A DNA stretch of 64,000 nucleotides from Actinomycetales bacterium (GTDB taxonomy: Bacteria > Actinomycetota > Actinomycetes > Actinomycetales > Cellulomonadaceae), in assembly GCA_020444245.1 (NCBI GenBank), contig JAHLLI010000016.1, positions 1-64,000 on the forward strand, in the 5' to 3' direction. Position numbers and translations under genes: made by a program. The notes beneath the pieces are model-generated. The model was not told where the DNA came from. It worked only from the letters and a program-made list of their open reading frames with translations, and searched no databases. Shown here one piece after another: positions 1 to 9,278 of the stretch. Each line of letters starts with the position of its first letter. The stretch's first letter is position 1.

Positions 1-135
1 TCGATGCCGCACCGCTCGATGCCGCACCGCTCGATGCCGCACCGCTCGATGCCGCACCGCTCGATGCCGCCGCGCCGGATGCCGCCGTGCTCGATGCTGC
101 CGTGCCGGGGGCTGCTGTCCCGGCCGCCGCCGTGC
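1..135 (+). repeat. 15-bp tandem repeat encoding LDAAP pentapeptides
   Basis: Four perfect copies of a 15-base unit (TCGATGCCGCACCGC) fill bases 1-60, followed by about five degenerate copies to base 135. In the folK reading frame (codons at 3, 6, 9 and so on) the unit reads L-D-A-A-P, drifting into D-A-A-V-P and A-A-A-V-P. Because 15 is a multiple of three, gain or loss of units keeps the frame. The array continues beyond the left edge, so its full length is unknown. Confidence 0.9.
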
Positions 136-869
136 CGGCCTGGACGCCGGTGATGTCGGGCCCGGGCCCCGAGGAAGCCGCGCCCGGTCACCTGCCGTCG
201 ACCCCTGCGTCCGGGCTCGACGTCCCGTCGCTCGAGCCGCTCACCGGCGAGCTGGCGCGCGCCGTGCCGCCCCCGCCGCCACCCCCGCCCGAGAGCTGGC
301 CGGACGAGCCCGAGCTGCTCGGTGACCAGCTCGACGAGGCCCCGGACGCGGCTGTCGACGTGGTCCTCGCGCTCGGCTCGAACCAGGGTGCGAGCCAGGA
401 GATCCTGCGCCACGCGGTCTCGACCCTCGCCGTGTCGCCGGGGTTCGAGGTCGATGCCGTCGCGCCGCTGGCGCGCACCGCCGCGGTGGGCGGCCCGCCG
501 CAGCCGGACTTCCTCAACACCGTGGTGCTCGGTCGCACCACGCTCAGCCCCCGCGCGCTGCTGCGCGCGTGCCAGGCGCTCGAGGCCGAGGCCGGACGCG
601 TGCCGAGCGAACGCTGGGGTCCGCGGCCGCTGGACGTGGACATCATCGTGTACGGCACCACCCTGGCGGTCGCCGACGACCTCGAGCTCCCGCACCCGCG
701 GGCCCACCAGCGGGCCTTCGTGCTCGAGCCGTGGGCCCAGCTCGACCCTGACGCCGTCCTGCCCGGGCTCGGCGGCGGGCCCGTCGCGGCCCTGGCCGGC
801 ACGGCGCCGGACCGCGAGGGCATCCGCTGGCTCGCCCTGGACTGGTGGACGCCGCCGGAGGACGGGTGA
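3..869 (+). CDS. folK: 2-amino-4-hydroxy-6-hydroxymethyldihydropteridine pyrophosphokinase (HPPK), 5' end missing
   Basis: Transfers pyrophosphate from ATP to 6-hydroxymethyl-7,8-dihydropterin, a cytosolic step of folate synthesis. The HPPK domain starts near base 355 (VVLALGSNQG) and carries the family signature ERWGPRPLDVDII at about 607-646. The frame is open to the left edge without a stop. About 115 residues of Ala/Pro-rich low-complexity sequence, including the LDAAP repeats, precede the domain, so the protein starts outside the window. In many actinobacteria FolK is fused behind FolB (dihydroneopterin aldolase); this stretch could be such a linker, but that is inference. An internal GTG at 87 is possible but unlikely. 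The stop overlaps the next start (TGATG). Confidence 0.9.
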   Translation, partial: DAAPLDAAPLDAAPLDAAPLDAAAPDAAVLDAAVPGAAVPAAAVPAWTPVMSGPGPEEAAPGHLPSTPASGLDVPSLEPLTGELARAVPPPPPPPPESWPDEPELLGDQLDEAPDAAVDVVLALGSNQGASQEILRHAVSTLAVSPGFEVDAVAPLARTAAVGGPPQPDFLNTVVLGRTTLSPRALLRACQALEAEAGRVPSERWGPRPLDVDIIVYGTTLAVADDLELPHPRAHQRAFVLEPWAQLDPDAVLPGLGGGPVAALAGTAPDREGIRWLALDWWTPPEDG

Positions 870-1351
870 TGCGACGCACGCCGTGGCCGCGGCTGGTGCT
901 GCTGGCCGGGGCCGTTGCGGTGGTGAGCGCCACGCTGCTGCACACGTTGGAGGGCCGAGGCGTGATCCTCGTCGCGCCGCCGGTGCTCGCCGCCGTCGTG
1001 ATGCTGGGCATCGCGGCGGTGATCGCCCGCCTCGGGTGGAACGTGCGGCAGTTCGTGCGCGGCAAGCGGCCCGGTCTGGACCCCCTCCTGGCTGCGCGCA
1101 CGGTCGTGCTGGCCACCGCGGCCGCCTACACCGGGGCGATCCTGACCGGGTGGTACTCCGGCCACGTGCTGGTGGTGCTCAGCAGGCTCGGCCACCCGCC
1201 GCTGCGGGACTTCGCGGTCGTGGCCGGTGTCTGCGCGCTGAGCGCGGTGGCGCTCGTCGTGGTCGGCCTGGTCGCCGAGCGCTGGTGCGAGGTCCCGCCG
1301 CCCGAGGACGACGACAGCGGCGGCGGGGTCTCGGCGGGGTCGGCGGCGTGA
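869..1351 (+). CDS. DUF3180 family membrane protein
   Basis: A 160-residue integral membrane protein with about four hydrophobic segments: two in the first 60 residues (LVLLAGAVAVVSATLL, VLAAVVMLGIAAVIA), two in the C-terminal half, then an acidic Asp/Gly/Ser tail. This matches DUF3180 proteins, which commonly follow folK in actinobacteria; their function is unknown. ATG 869 is chosen because it overlaps the folK stop (TGATG) and has GGAGGA at 856-861. A GTG at 845 would give eight more residues but overlaps folK more. Confidence 0.8.
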   Translation: MRRTPWPRLVLLAGAVAVVSATLLHTLEGRGVILVAPPVLAAVVMLGIAAVIARLGWNVRQFVRGKRPGLDPLLAARTVVLATAAAYTGAILTGWYSGHVLVVLSRLGHPPLRDFAVVAGVCALSAVALVVVGLVAERWCEVPPPEDDDSGGGVSAGSAA

Positions 1352-1419
1352 GCGGAGACCGAGGCCGGACAGGCGACCGAGGCGTGGGAGAGGCCCGCCC
1401 GGATGGGAGGATGGCCGGT

Positions 1420-1926
1420 ATGTCTGCACAGGAGGTGACCCCGACGAGCCCCTTCGACCCGATCGACGTCCGGTGGCAGCCGGTGTCGCCCCGGCTCGTC
1501 ACCGTCCGGCTGATCCCGGCGGGCATCGCCCTGGCGATCCCGCTCGCCGGCGGAGCCGTCGCGGCCGCGTTGAGCGGGATCGCGGCGCTGTGGGCGATCC
1601 CCGCCGTGGCGGTCCTGCTCTTCGCGTGGGCGGCGGTGCTGGTCCCTCGGCAGGTGCGGGCGATCGGGTATGCCGAGCGCGACGACGACCTGCTGATCCG
1701 GCACGGGGTGATGTTCCGGGCCCTGGTCGTCGTGCCGTACGGGCGGATGCAGTTCGTCGACGTGCACGCCGGTCCGCTGGACCGCTGGGCCGGCGTCGCG
1801 GCCGTCCAGCTGCACACCGCGTCGGCGGCGAGCGACGCCGCGATCCCCGGCCTGCCACCCGCCGAGGCGGCCCGGTTGCGTGACCGGCTCGCGGCCCGTG
1901 GCGAGGCGAGGCTGGCCGGGCTGTGA
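1420..1926 (+). CDS. Membrane protein with bacterial PH domain (YdbS-like)
   Basis: A 168-residue protein. Two hydrophobic segments (about residues 30-75) are followed by a bPH2/DUF304-type domain around LLIRHGVMFRALVVVPYGRMQFVDV, with the PLDRWAGVAAVQLHTA segment typical of YdbS. These proteins occur as adjacent YdbS-YdbT pairs; in Bacillus subtilis a YdbST pair has been linked to resistance to class II bacteriocins, but the role here is not known. ATG 1420 is preferred over ATG 1411 because GGGAGG at 1405-1410 is correctly spaced only for the later codon. The next gene overlaps by four bases (GTGA). Confidence 0.72.
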   Translation: MSAQEVTPTSPFDPIDVRWQPVSPRLVTVRLIPAGIALAIPLAGGAVAAALSGIAALWAIPAVAVLLFAWAAVLVPRQVRAIGYAERDDDLLIRHGVMFRALVVVPYGRMQFVDVHAGPLDRWAGVAAVQLHTASAASDAAIPGLPPAEAARLRDRLAARGEARLAGL

Positions 1927-3416
1927 GCGAGCCGCAGCCTGTGGCCGACGACCCGCCGGCCGGCCTGGACTGGGTGCGGGTGCACCCGGTCACGCCGGTC
2001 GTGCGGGGCTGGAAGGTCCTCGTCGTGCTGATCGTCGTGGTGATGCAGCAGCTCGAGTTCGACGTGTCCAACGCCGTCCGCATGGTGCGGGTCGTCGGCC
2101 TCGGCCCGGTCGGGGCCGCCCTCGTCGTCATCGTCGCGCTCGGCTTCGGGTACGCCACGCTCGCCTGGCGGATGACCCGCTACGCCGTGGACGACGACGC
2201 GGTCCACCTGCAGACCGGGGTGCTCTTCCGCCGCCAGCGCGCCGCCCGGCTGGACCGGATCCAGGGGATCGACACGATCCAGCCCCTGGTCGCACGGCTG
2301 TTCGGGCTCACGGAGCTGAAGATCGAGGTCGCCGGCGGGTCGGACTCCGCGGTCCGGCTCTCCTTCCTTCGCGACGATGTCGCCCAGTCGCTGCGCAACG
2401 ACCTGCTGGCCCGGGCCTCGGGCCTGCGCCGCACGTCCGAGCCCCGGCGCGCCGACGCGGTCCCGGGCGAGGCGGCCACGTCCCTCGCCGCGGAGCCGCC
2501 CGTCGCGGCGCCGGAGCGTGAGCTCGTCACGGTGCCGCCGGCCCGGGTCGTCGAGGGGCTGCTGCGGTCCTTCGGCACGATCATCGTGCTGCTCATGATC
2601 GTCGGCATGATCGCGATCGCCGTGGTCGCACGGCAGCCGGCGGTCACCCTCGCGCTGCTGCCGGCGGTGCTCGGCGGCGGTGGTGCGGTCTGGGGCCGGT
2701 TCTCCAGCGAGTTCGGCTTCCGGCTCGCGCAGTCGCCGGACGGCATCCGGCTGCGGCACGGGCTGCTGGAGACCAGGGCGCAGACCGTGCCGCCGGGGCG
2801 CGTCCAGGCGGTGCGGCTCAGCCAGCCGCTGCTGTGGCGAGGCCGGGACTGGTGGCGGGTCGAGGTCAACATCGCCGGCTACGCCACCCAGCAGGACGCC
2901 GGCAAGGAGACCGTGCTGCTGCCGGTGGGCGAGCGTGACCAGGCGCTGCTCGCGCTGTGGCTGGTGCTGCCCGACCTCGGCGTCGACGACGCCAGGGAGG
3001 TGCTCGACGTCGGGCTGTCCGGCTCCGGCCCCGGCGCGCAGTTCGTGACCAGCCCGCGCCGGGCCCGCTGGCTGGACCTGTGGGGCTGGCGGCGCAACGC
3101 CTACCTGGTCACTGCGCGGGCGCTGCTCGCGCGGCACGGCCTGCTCACCCGCACGCTGACCGTCGTCCCGCACGAGCGGACCCAGTCGATCGGGCTGCGC
3201 CAGGGGCCGTTGCAGCGGCGGCTCGGGCTGGCGAGCGTCGACCTGCACTCCACGCCCGGCCCGGTCGCGCCGCGGGTGCACCACCTCGACCAAGCCGTGG
3301 CCGGCGACCTGGTGACCACCCAGGCCCGTCGGGCGCGCGAGGCCCGCGCTGCCGCCGGTCCCGAGCGCTGGATGCAGCGGGATGCCGGGCCGGGGGCGGG
3401 AGAGGACGCGCGGTGA
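1923..3416 (+). CDS. Membrane protein with repeated bacterial PH domains (YdbT-like)
   Basis: A 497-residue partner of the preceding gene, translationally coupled by a GTGA overlap. Hydrophobic pairs near residues 20-75 and 205-255 alternate with bPH2-type domains: about 90-150 ([25 protein letters not shown] region), 275-345 ([22 protein letters not shown]), and a third near 385-455 ([26 protein letters not shown]). Each shows the RHGLL...PxxRxQ pattern of the family. A charged Pro/Ala-rich linker separates the first domain from the second membrane pair. The two proteins probably form a membrane complex; no specific function is assigned. Confidence 0.75.
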   Translation: MSEPQPVADDPPAGLDWVRVHPVTPVVRGWKVLVVLIVVVMQQLEFDVSNAVRMVRVVGLGPVGAALVVIVALGFGYATLAWRMTRYAVDDDAVHLQTGVLFRRQRAARLDRIQGIDTIQPLVARLFGLTELKIEVAGGSDSAVRLSFLRDDVAQSLRNDLLARASGLRRTSEPRRADAVPGEAATSLAAEPPVAAPERELVTVPPARVVEGLLRSFGTIIVLLMIVGMIAIAVVARQPAVTLALLPAVLGGGGAVWGRFSSEFGFRLAQSPDGIRLRHGLLETRAQTVPPGRVQAVRLSQPLLWRGRDWWRVEVNIAGYATQQDAGKETVLLPVGERDQALLALWLVLPDLGVDDAREVLDVGLSGSGPGAQFVTSPRRARWLDLWGWRRNAYLVTARALLARHGLLTRTLTVVPHERTQSIGLRQGPLQRRLGLASVDLHSTPGPVAPRVHHLDQAVAGDLVTTQARRAREARAAAGPERWMQRDAGPGAGEDAR

Positions 3417-4345
3417 CCGCACCGGCGGGACGTCTCGGCGTCGGTGTGGTCGGTGCCGGCCGGGTCGGTGCGGTGCTGGCGAGCGCCCTCCGGGCGGCCG
3501 GCCACGCCGTGGTGGGCGCCAGCGGCATCTCCGAGGCCAGCCGCGAGCGGATCGACACCCTGCTGCCCGGCGTCCCGGTGCTCGAGGTGCCCCAGGTCGT
3601 CGAACGCGCGGAGCTCGTGCTGCTCACGGTCCCGGACGACGCGCTCGCCGGCCTCGTCGAGGGCCTGGCGGCGACCGGCGCGTGGCAGACCGGGCAGCTG
3701 GTGGTGCACACGTCCGGGGCTCAGGGGACCGCGGTCCTGGCCCCGGCCGCGGCCGCCGGTGCCATCCCGCTCGCCCTGCACCCGGCGATGACCTTCACGG
3801 GCACGTCGCTCGACCTCGACCGGCTGGCCGGGGCGACGTTCGCCGTGACCGCGCCGGCGCCGGTGCTGCCGATCGGCCAGGCCCTGGTGGTCGAGCTCGG
3901 CGCCGAGCCCGTGGTCGTGGCCGAGCAGGCCCGGCCGCTCTACCACGCGGCGCTCGCGCACGGCGCGAACCACCTCGTCGTGCTGGTCGCCCAGGCCGCT
4001 GCCGCGCTGCGTGCGGCGGGCATCGAGGACGCCGACCGGGTGCTCGGCCCGCTGCTGTCCGCCGCCCTGGACGGCGCGGTGCGCAGCGCCGCGGCCGACG
4101 TCACGACGCCGGGCGGTGTCAGCGCGCTGACCGGGCCGGTGGTGCGCGGCGACGCGGGGACGGTCGCGGCCCACCTGCGCGTGCTCGCCGAGCTCGCCGG
4201 GACCGATCCGGAGGCCGCCGACCTGGTGCCCGGCTACCGGGCGCTGGCCCGGGCCGGGACGGCGCGGGCGCTGCGTGCCGGACGGATCGATGCGGCGCAG
4301 GCCGAGCGGCTGCTCGACGCCCTGGCCGACCGGGAGGACGGATGA
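3413..4345 (+). CDS. Rossmann-like / DUF2520 domain protein
   Basis: A 310-residue soluble protein with an N-terminal NAD(P)-binding Rossmann fold ([18 protein letters not shown], residues about 7-24) and a helical C-terminal DUF2520 domain with the [14 protein letters not shown] segment. The architecture is related to 6-phosphogluconate and ketopantoate reductase-like dehydrogenases. In many actinobacteria it sits directly before panC, as here, which suggests a link to pantothenate supply, but the substrate is unknown. GTG 3413 overlaps the previous stop (GTGA), and ATG of panC overlaps this stop (ATGA). It is not a clear PanE; that would need biochemical proof. Confidence 0.8.
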   Translation: MTAPAGRLGVGVVGAGRVGAVLASALRAAGHAVVGASGISEASRERIDTLLPGVPVLEVPQVVERAELVLLTVPDDALAGLVEGLAATGAWQTGQLVVHTSGAQGTAVLAPAAAAGAIPLALHPAMTFTGTSLDLDRLAGATFAVTAPAPVLPIGQALVVELGAEPVVVAEQARPLYHAALAHGANHLVVLVAQAAAALRAAGIEDADRVLGPLLSAALDGAVRSAAADVTTPGGVSALTGPVVRGDAGTVAAHLRVLAELAGTDPEAADLVPGYRALARAGTARALRAGRIDAAQAERLLDALADREDG

Positions 4346-5202
4346 GGATCCTGCGCACCCGCGCCGAGCTCGCCTCGGCGCTCGCCGACCGGCCGCCGCG
4401 GCGCGCGGTCGTCATGACGATGGGCGCCCTGCACGAGGGGCACCTGGAGCTGGTGCGCACCGCCCGTGCCCGCGCGGACCAGGTGGTCGTGACGATCTTC
4501 GTCAACCCGCTGCAGTTCGGTCCCACCGAGGACCTGGACCGCTACCCCCGTGACCTGGACGGCGACGTGGCCAAGCTCGAGGCGGTCGGTGCCGACCTGG
4601 TGTTCGCGCCGTCGGTCGACGAGGTCTACCCCCGCAGCCCCGTGATCACCGTGGTGGCCGGCCGGATCGGCGAGGTGCTCGAGGGCGCGCACCGCCCCGG
4701 CCACCTGGACGGGGTGCTCACCGTGGTGCTCAAGCTGCTGCACCTGGTGGACCCGGACGTGGCGCTGTTCGGCCAGAAGGACGCCCAGCAGCTCGTCGCC
4801 GTGCGCCGCATGGTGGCCGACCTGGACGTCGGCGTCGAGGTGCTCGGCGTGCCGACCGTGCGCGAGGCCGACGGCCTGGCGATGTCCTCGCGCAACGCCT
4901 ACCTCGCCCCCGACGAACGGGCGGCGGCCCTGGCGCTGTCGCGTGCGTTGGCGGCGGGACGGGTCGCTGCCGACGGTGGTGCGGAGCCCGATGCCGTGCA
5001 CCGGGCTGCCGCCGACGTGCTCGCCGCCGAGGCGCGGGTCGTCCCGGACTACCTGGCGCTCACCGACCCGGAGCTGGCGCCGGTCGGGCCGGGGTACCGT
5101 GGTCCGGCCCTCCTGCTGGTCGCCGGCCGGGTGGGCGCGACGCGGTTGATCGACAACGTGATGCTGGAGCTGACCGGCTCCGCCGAGGACGAGGAGCACT
5201 GA
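4342..5202 (+). CDS. panC: Pantothenate synthetase (pantoate-beta-alanine ligase)
   Basis: Condenses pantoate and beta-alanine with ATP via pantoyl-adenylate, the last step to pantothenate. The 286-residue length is normal. Visible motifs are the nucleotidyl-transferase [10 protein letters not shown] near residues 30-39, [12 protein letters not shown] near 50-61, FGQKDAQQL near 143-151 and the KMSKS-like AMSSRN near 180. It is coupled by ATGA to the upstream DUF2520 gene and by TGATG to panD, so the enzyme and its beta-alanine source are made from one transcript. Confidence 0.97.
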   Translation: MRILRTRAELASALADRPPRRAVVMTMGALHEGHLELVRTARARADQVVVTIFVNPLQFGPTEDLDRYPRDLDGDVAKLEAVGADLVFAPSVDEVYPRSPVITVVAGRIGEVLEGAHRPGHLDGVLTVVLKLLHLVDPDVALFGQKDAQQLVAVRRMVADLDVGVEVLGVPTVREADGLAMSSRNAYLAPDERAAALALSRALAAGRVAADGGAEPDAVHRAAADVLAAEARVVPDYLALTDPELAPVGPGYRGPALLLVAGRVGATRLIDNVMLELTGSAEDEEH

Positions 5203-5636
5203 TGGCCATCGAGGGCCGTCTGCGCACGATGATGACCGGCAAGATCCACCGGGCGCGGATCACCGAGGCGGACCTGGACTACGTCGGTTCGATCACCGTC
5301 GACGCCGACCTGCTGGCGGCGGCCGACATCCTGCCCGGGGAGCAGGTCGACGTCGTCGACGTCACCAACGGCGCCCGCCTCACCACCTACGCGATCCCCG
5401 GCGAGCCGGGCTCGGGCGTGATGGGGATCAACGGCGCCGCCGCGCACCTCGTGGAGCCGGGCGACCTGGTCATCGTCATCGCCTACGGCACGCTGACCGA
5501 CGCCGCGGCCCGCACCTACACGCCTTCGGTGGTGCACGTCGACGCCGAGAACCGGATCGCGCACGTGGGCGCCGACCCCGGAGAGGCCAGGCCGGGTCTG
5601 GGTACCTCGGCCGTCGCGTTCGAGGGTCACCGGTGA
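5202..5636 (+). CDS. panD: Aspartate 1-decarboxylase proenzyme
   Basis: A pyruvoyl enzyme that makes beta-alanine from L-aspartate for PanC. The self-processing site is visible as [10 protein letters not shown]; cleavage is expected between Gly29 and Ser30, Ser30 becoming the pyruvoyl group. The catalytic-domain signatures MMTGKIHRA and [15 protein letters not shown] are present. The N-terminus is about five residues longer than usual (MAIEG before [12 protein letters not shown]), but the ATG overlaps the panC stop as TGATG, so this start is well supported. The next gene, nadB, also uses aspartate as substrate. Confidence 0.96.
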   Translation: MAIEGRLRTMMTGKIHRARITEADLDYVGSITVDADLLAAADILPGEQVDVVDVTNGARLTTYAIPGEPGSGVMGINGAAAHLVEPGDLVIVIAYGTLTDAAARTYTPSVVHVDAENRIAHVGADPGEARPGLGTSAVAFEGHR

Positions 5637-7315
5637 CGCTCGCCCGGCGGCTGGCGGCGCCGTCGCCGGGGTGGACCACCGCTGCCGACGCGATCGTGGT
5701 GGGCTCTGGCGTCGCCGGGCTCACGGCGGCCCTGCGGCTGCGCACCCGGGTGCCTCGGGTCCTGCTGGTCACGAAGGGCCCGCTGTCCTCGGGCTCGACG
5801 GTGTGGGCGCAGGGGGGCATCGCGGCGGCCCTGGACCCCGAGGACAGCCCTGCCGCGCACCTGCACGACACGTTGGTCGCGGGCGTCGGGCTGTGCGACC
5901 GCGCGGCGGTCGAGGTGCTCGTCACCGAGGGCCCCGACCGGGTGCGCGAGCTCATGGCGCTCGGCGCGCGGTTCGACACCGGCCCGGGCGGGGAGATCTC
6001 CCTGACCCGCGAGGGCGGTCACCGCGCGGACCGGATCGCGCACGCCGGCGGGGACGCCACCGGCGCCGAGATCTCCCGGGCGCTGGTCGCGCAGCTCGAG
6101 GCCGTGCGCAACGACCCGGGCATCGAGGTGCTCGAGCAGGCGCTGGTGCTGGACCTGCTCACCGCCGCGCCGGACTCCGACGGGCGGCCGGGCCGCGTGT
6201 GCGGGGTCACCCTGCACGTGATCGGCGAAGGCACCCGCGACGGGGTCGGCGCTGCCCTGGCGCCCGCGGTGATCCTCGCGACCGGCGGCATCGGCCAGGT
6301 CTACCCGTCCTCGACCAACCCGCGGGAGGCCACCGGCGACGGGATGGCGGCCGCGCTGCGCGCCGGGGCGGCGGTTGCGGACGTGGAGTTCGTCCAGTTC
6401 CACCCGACGGTGCTGTGGCTCGGCTCGGGCGTCAAGGGCCAGCTCACCCTGGTGTCGGAGGCGGTGCGCGGCGAGGGCGCCATCCTGCTGGACACCGACG
6501 GCCTGCGCTTCATGCCCGAGGTGCACGAGATGGCCGAGCTGGCCCCGCGTGACGTCGTCGCCCACGCGATCGTGCGGCGGATGGCCGAGACCGGCTCGGA
6601 CCACGTGTTCCTCGACGCCCGGCACCTGGGCGCGGACTTCCTGCGCCGCCGGTTCCCGACCATCGACGAGAGCCTGCGCGCCGAGGGCATCGACCTGACC
6701 ACCGACCTGGTGCCGGTCGCGCCGGCGCAGCACTACCACTCCGGCGGCGTGCTCACCGACCTGGCGGGCCGCTCGACGCTGACCGGCCTGTACGCCGCGG
6801 GCGAGGCCGCCTGCACCGGGGTGCACGGCGCGAACCGGCTGGCGTCCAACTCCCTGCTCGAGGGCCTGGTCTACGCCCACCGGGCCGCCGACGAGGTCGC
6901 GGCCCGGATCGTCGCGGGCGACCTGGTCGCCGACGAGCCGGTCGAGCGCGGTGGGGCTCCGGCGCTGGTCGCTGCCCCGGCGCGGCACCGGATCCAGCGG
7001 ATCGCGGCGTCCGGGCCCGGTGTGATCCGGCGCGCCGAGGGGCTCGAGCAGGCCAGGGAGCGGCTCGCCGCGCTGCCCACCAGGGCGGACCTCGCACCGG
7101 GCGTCGAGGCGACGCCGCAGGTCGCCGAGTGGGAGACCACCAACCTCCACCAGGTGGCGACCCTCCTGACCGAGACCGCCCTGCGGCGGACCGAGAGCCG
7201 CGGCGGGCACTACCGCGAGGACCACCCCGAGCGCGACGAGGCCTGGCGGCTGCGTCAGGTGGTCACCCTCACCCCCGAGGGCGACCTGGACATCGCCCCC
7301 GCCCCCGTCGCCTGA
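5633..7315 (+). CDS. nadB: L-aspartate oxidase
   Basis: FAD enzyme that oxidises L-aspartate to iminoaspartate, the first step of de novo NAD synthesis. The 560-residue protein has the dinucleotide motif [15 protein letters not shown] near residues 22-36, the FAD-contact segment [15 protein letters not shown] near 60-74, the active-site region [15 protein letters not shown] near 361-375 and the C-terminal fumarate-reductase-like helical domain. GTG 5633 overlaps the panD stop (GTGA). In many actinobacteria nadA and nadC adjoin nadB; here nadA is not in the window, and nadC lies 3.4 kb away beyond an island on the other strand. Confidence 0.95.
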   Translation: MTLARRLAAPSPGWTTAADAIVVGSGVAGLTAALRLRTRVPRVLLVTKGPLSSGSTVWAQGGIAAALDPEDSPAAHLHDTLVAGVGLCDRAAVEVLVTEGPDRVRELMALGARFDTGPGGEISLTREGGHRADRIAHAGGDATGAEISRALVAQLEAVRNDPGIEVLEQALVLDLLTAAPDSDGRPGRVCGVTLHVIGEGTRDGVGAALAPAVILATGGIGQVYPSSTNPREATGDGMAAALRAGAAVADVEFVQFHPTVLWLGSGVKGQLTLVSEAVRGEGAILLDTDGLRFMPEVHEMAELAPRDVVAHAIVRRMAETGSDHVFLDARHLGADFLRRRFPTIDESLRAEGIDLTTDLVPVAPAQHYHSGGVLTDLAGRSTLTGLYAAGEAACTGVHGANRLASNSLLEGLVYAHRAADEVAARIVAGDLVADEPVERGGAPALVAAPARHRIQRIAASGPGVIRRAEGLEQARERLAALPTRADLAPGVEATPQVAEWETTNLHQVATLLTETALRRTESRGGHYREDHPERDEAWRLRQVVTLTPEGDLDIAPAPVA

Positions 7316-7350
7316 CCCTCCCCACCCCGCCCCCCTCACGCCCAGCCCGC

Positions 7351-7459
7351 CGAGCCCGGTGGTGGGGCGCCGAGCCCGGTGGCCGGGCGTCGACTTCGGT
7401 GGCGGGGCGTCGAGTTCGGTGGTTGCGACCACCGAACTCGGCTCCCACCACCGAACTCG
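7351..7459. repeat. 20-bp degenerate tandem repeat ending in a 13-bp palindrome
   Basis: Four 20-base units follow one another at 7351-7370, 7371-7390, 7391-7410 and 7411-7430. Each begins CGA(G/C)(C/T)(C/T)CGGTGG; the first three end in a GGGCG-rich tail. The last unit pairs with an inverted copy: CGAGTTCGGTGGT (7411-7423), four-base loop TGCG, ACCACCGAACTCG (7428-7440); a second inverted copy is at 7447-7459. It lies between two convergent genes, so the hairpin may serve as a two-way terminator. The mix of direct and inverted copies also resembles a REP-type intergenic repeat family. Confidence 0.8.
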
Positions 7460-7477
7460 CGGGGTGGCGTGGGTGGG

Positions 7478-9157
7478 TCAGCCGAGGTCGAGGACCAGGT
7501 CGGGGAGGGCGGCGCGCAGGGTGAGCATGCCGCCGGACAGGTTCGCCGAGTCGAAGCCGGCCTGGACCAGCACGCGGTGGGCCAGGTACGACCGGAAGCC
7601 GCTCGCGCAGTGCACCCGCACGGGTCGGCCGGCGGCCTCCTCGCGGATCTCCTCCAGCCGCGCCCGGACCTCGGTGTGCGGCACGTTGAGCGCCTTGGGC
7701 AGGTGGCCGCGCCGGTACTCCCCGTGCGAGCGCACGTCGAGCACGAGCGCCGTGTCGAGCACCTCGTCGAGCTGGTGGGGGTACCAGAGCGTGAGGCTGC
7801 CGTCGAGCACGTTCTGCGCGACCATGCCGGCCATGTTGACCGCGTCCTTGGCCGAGCCGTAGGGCGGTGCGTAGGCGAGCTCGAGCTCGGCGACGTCGTC
7901 CATCGTCATCCCCGCAGCCAGGGCCGTGGCGAACACGTCGATCCGCTTGTCCACGCCGGCCCGGCCCACCGCCTGGGCGCCCAGCAGGCGGCCGTCGGGG
8001 GCGAAGGTCACGGTCATGTGCAGCTGCTCGGCGCCCGGGAAGTACCCGGCGTGGTGTCCGGGGTGGGTGTGCACGACGTGGTGCTCGACCCCTGCGCGGC
8101 GCAGCTGCTCCTGGGAGGCGCCGGTCACGGCGGCGGTCAGGCCGAAGACCCGGACCACGGCCGTGCCGATCACCGGTCGGGCCAAGGTCGCCTCGGTCAG
8201 CCGACCCAGGATGGAGTCGGCGGCCCGGCGACCCTGTCGGTTGGCCGGGCCCGCCAGCGGGATCGGGCCGAGCGCGCCGGTCACGCCGTGGCGCACGGCC
8301 GTCGCGTCGCCGACGGCCCAGATGCTCGGGTCGGAGGTGCGCTGGGCGGTGTCGACCACGATCGCACCGTGCTCGGTGAGCTCCAGGCCCGCGCCGGCGG
8401 CCAGGTGGGTGTCGGGCCGCACGCCGACCGAGAGGACCACGACGTCGGCGGGCAGCACGGTGCCGTCGGAGAGCGTCACCTCGACGGCGTGGTCGGTGCC
8501 GCGGCTCGGGCGGATGCCCTGGGCGGCCACGCCGATGTGGGTCGTGACGCCGTGCGCGCTGAGCTCGTCGTCCAGAAGGGTGGCGAGCTCGGCGTCCAGC
8601 GGCGGGAGCACGTGCGGCGCCAGGTCGACCAGGTCGACCTCCAGACCCCGCTCGCGCAGTGCCTCGGCGGCCTCCAGGCCGATGAAGCCGGCGCCCAGCA
8701 CGACGGCGCGGTCCGCGGCGTCGGTGAGCAGGGCGCGGATCGCGTCGGCGTCCGGCACGCTGCGCAGGGTGTGCACCTGGGGCAGGTCGAGACCCTCGAT
8801 GGGGGGACGGATCGCCGCCGCGCCGGGCGCCAGCACGAGGGCGTCGTAGTCGACGACGTCGGTCCCGTCGTGGGGCAGCCGGACGGTGACCTGCTTGGCG
8901 TCGGGGTCGATCGCGACGACCTCGTGGCCGGTGCGCACGTCCAGGTTCAGGGCCGCGTGCAGCGACGCCGGGGTCTGCAGCAGCAGCGAGGCGCGGTCGG
9001 CGATCTCGCCGCCGATGTGGTACGGCAGGCCGCAGTTGGCGAAGGAGACGTAGTCGCCTCGCTCCAGCACGATGATCTCGGCGTCCTCGTCCAGGCGTCG
9101 GGCCCTGGCCGCGGCGCTCATCCCTCCGGCGACTCCGCCGACGACAACGATCCTCAT
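7478..9157 (-). CDS. CoA-disulfide reductase with C-terminal rhodanese domain (CoADR-RHD)
   Basis: A 559-residue flavoprotein of the single-cysteine pyridine nucleotide-disulfide reductase family. The FAD motif VVVGGVAGGMSAAAR is at residues 4-18, the active cysteine is Cys42 in SFANCGLPYHIGG, the NAD(P)H motif AVVLGAGFIGLEAAEAL is near 155, and a dimerisation domain follows. The rhodanese domain occupies about 460-559, with its own cysteine Cys517 in HCASGFRS. Fusions of this type reduce CoA disulfide, CoA-persulfide or polysulfide. With a CstR-like repressor and another rhodanese nearby, a role in sulfane-sulfur handling is likely. ATG 9157 is preceded by GAGGACC; an upstream in-frame start at 9190 is less likely. 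Confidence 0.9.
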   Translation of the reverse strand: MRIVVVGGVAGGMSAAARARRLDEDAEIIVLERGDYVSFANCGLPYHIGGEIADRASLLLQTPASLHAALNLDVRTGHEVVAIDPDAKQVTVRLPHDGTDVVDYDALVLAPGAAAIRPPIEGLDLPQVHTLRSVPDADAIRALLTDAADRAVVLGAGFIGLEAAEALRERGLEVDLVDLAPHVLPPLDAELATLLDDELSAHGVTTHIGVAAQGIRPSRGTDHAVEVTLSDGTVLPADVVVLSVGVRPDTHLAAGAGLELTEHGAIVVDTAQRTSDPSIWAVGDATAVRHGVTGALGPIPLAGPANRQGRRAADSILGRLTEATLARPVIGTAVVRVFGLTAAVTGASQEQLRRAGVEHHVVHTHPGHHAGYFPGAEQLHMTVTFAPDGRLLGAQAVGRAGVDKRIDVFATALAAGMTMDDVAELELAYAPPYGSAKDAVNMAGMVAQNVLDGSLTLWYPHQLDEVLDTALVLDVRSHGEYRRGHLPKALNVPHTEVRARLEEIREEAAGRPVRVHCASGFRSYLAHRVLVQAGFDSANLSGGMLTLRAALPDLVLDLG

Positions 9158-9196
9158 GGTGGTCCTCACTACCCGATGTGTCCGTGGCACGACAAA

Positions 9197-9217
9197 GGGT
9201 GGGCCTCAGGCCCACCC
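9197..9217 (-). promoter_or_regulatory. Leader hairpin upstream of the CoADR-RHD gene
   Basis: A perfect 9-bp stem (GGGTGGGCC, 9197-9205) with three-base loop TCA pairs with GGCCCACCC (9209-9217). It lies between the operator at 9244-9259 and the ATG at 9157, so it would be in the 5' leader of the reductase mRNA. It could be an attenuator, or a terminator for readthrough from the upstream methyltransferase gene. There is no T-tract. Confidence 0.45.
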
Positions 9218-9243
9218 CGTCGCGGTTCCAGCAGGTCGAGCAT

Positions 9244-9259
9244 ATACCCCCGGGGGTAT
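9244..9259 (-). promoter_or_regulatory. CstR-type operator 1, before CoADR-RHD
   Basis: A perfect 16-bp palindrome ATACCCCCGGGGGTAT. It matches the A/T-flanked C4-5/G4-5 operators known for the CsoR/CstR family, and nearly equals operator 2 at 10618-10633. On the minus strand it runs directly into TATATGCT, a plausible -10, so binding would block the promoter of the reductase gene. Confidence 0.82.
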
Positions 9260-9278
9260 GCGATATGGGACTTCGGGC

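Noticed and set aside
1-75. CRISPR-like array from the repeats at the left edge.
   Set aside because: The units are contiguous 15-mers without spacers and lie in an open reading frame.
188-1429. Long antisense open frame opposite folK/DUF3180 (413 codons).
   Set aside because: High GC content creates long spurious frames; its translation is Arg/His/Pro-rich with no family features, while the plus strand encodes clear proteins.
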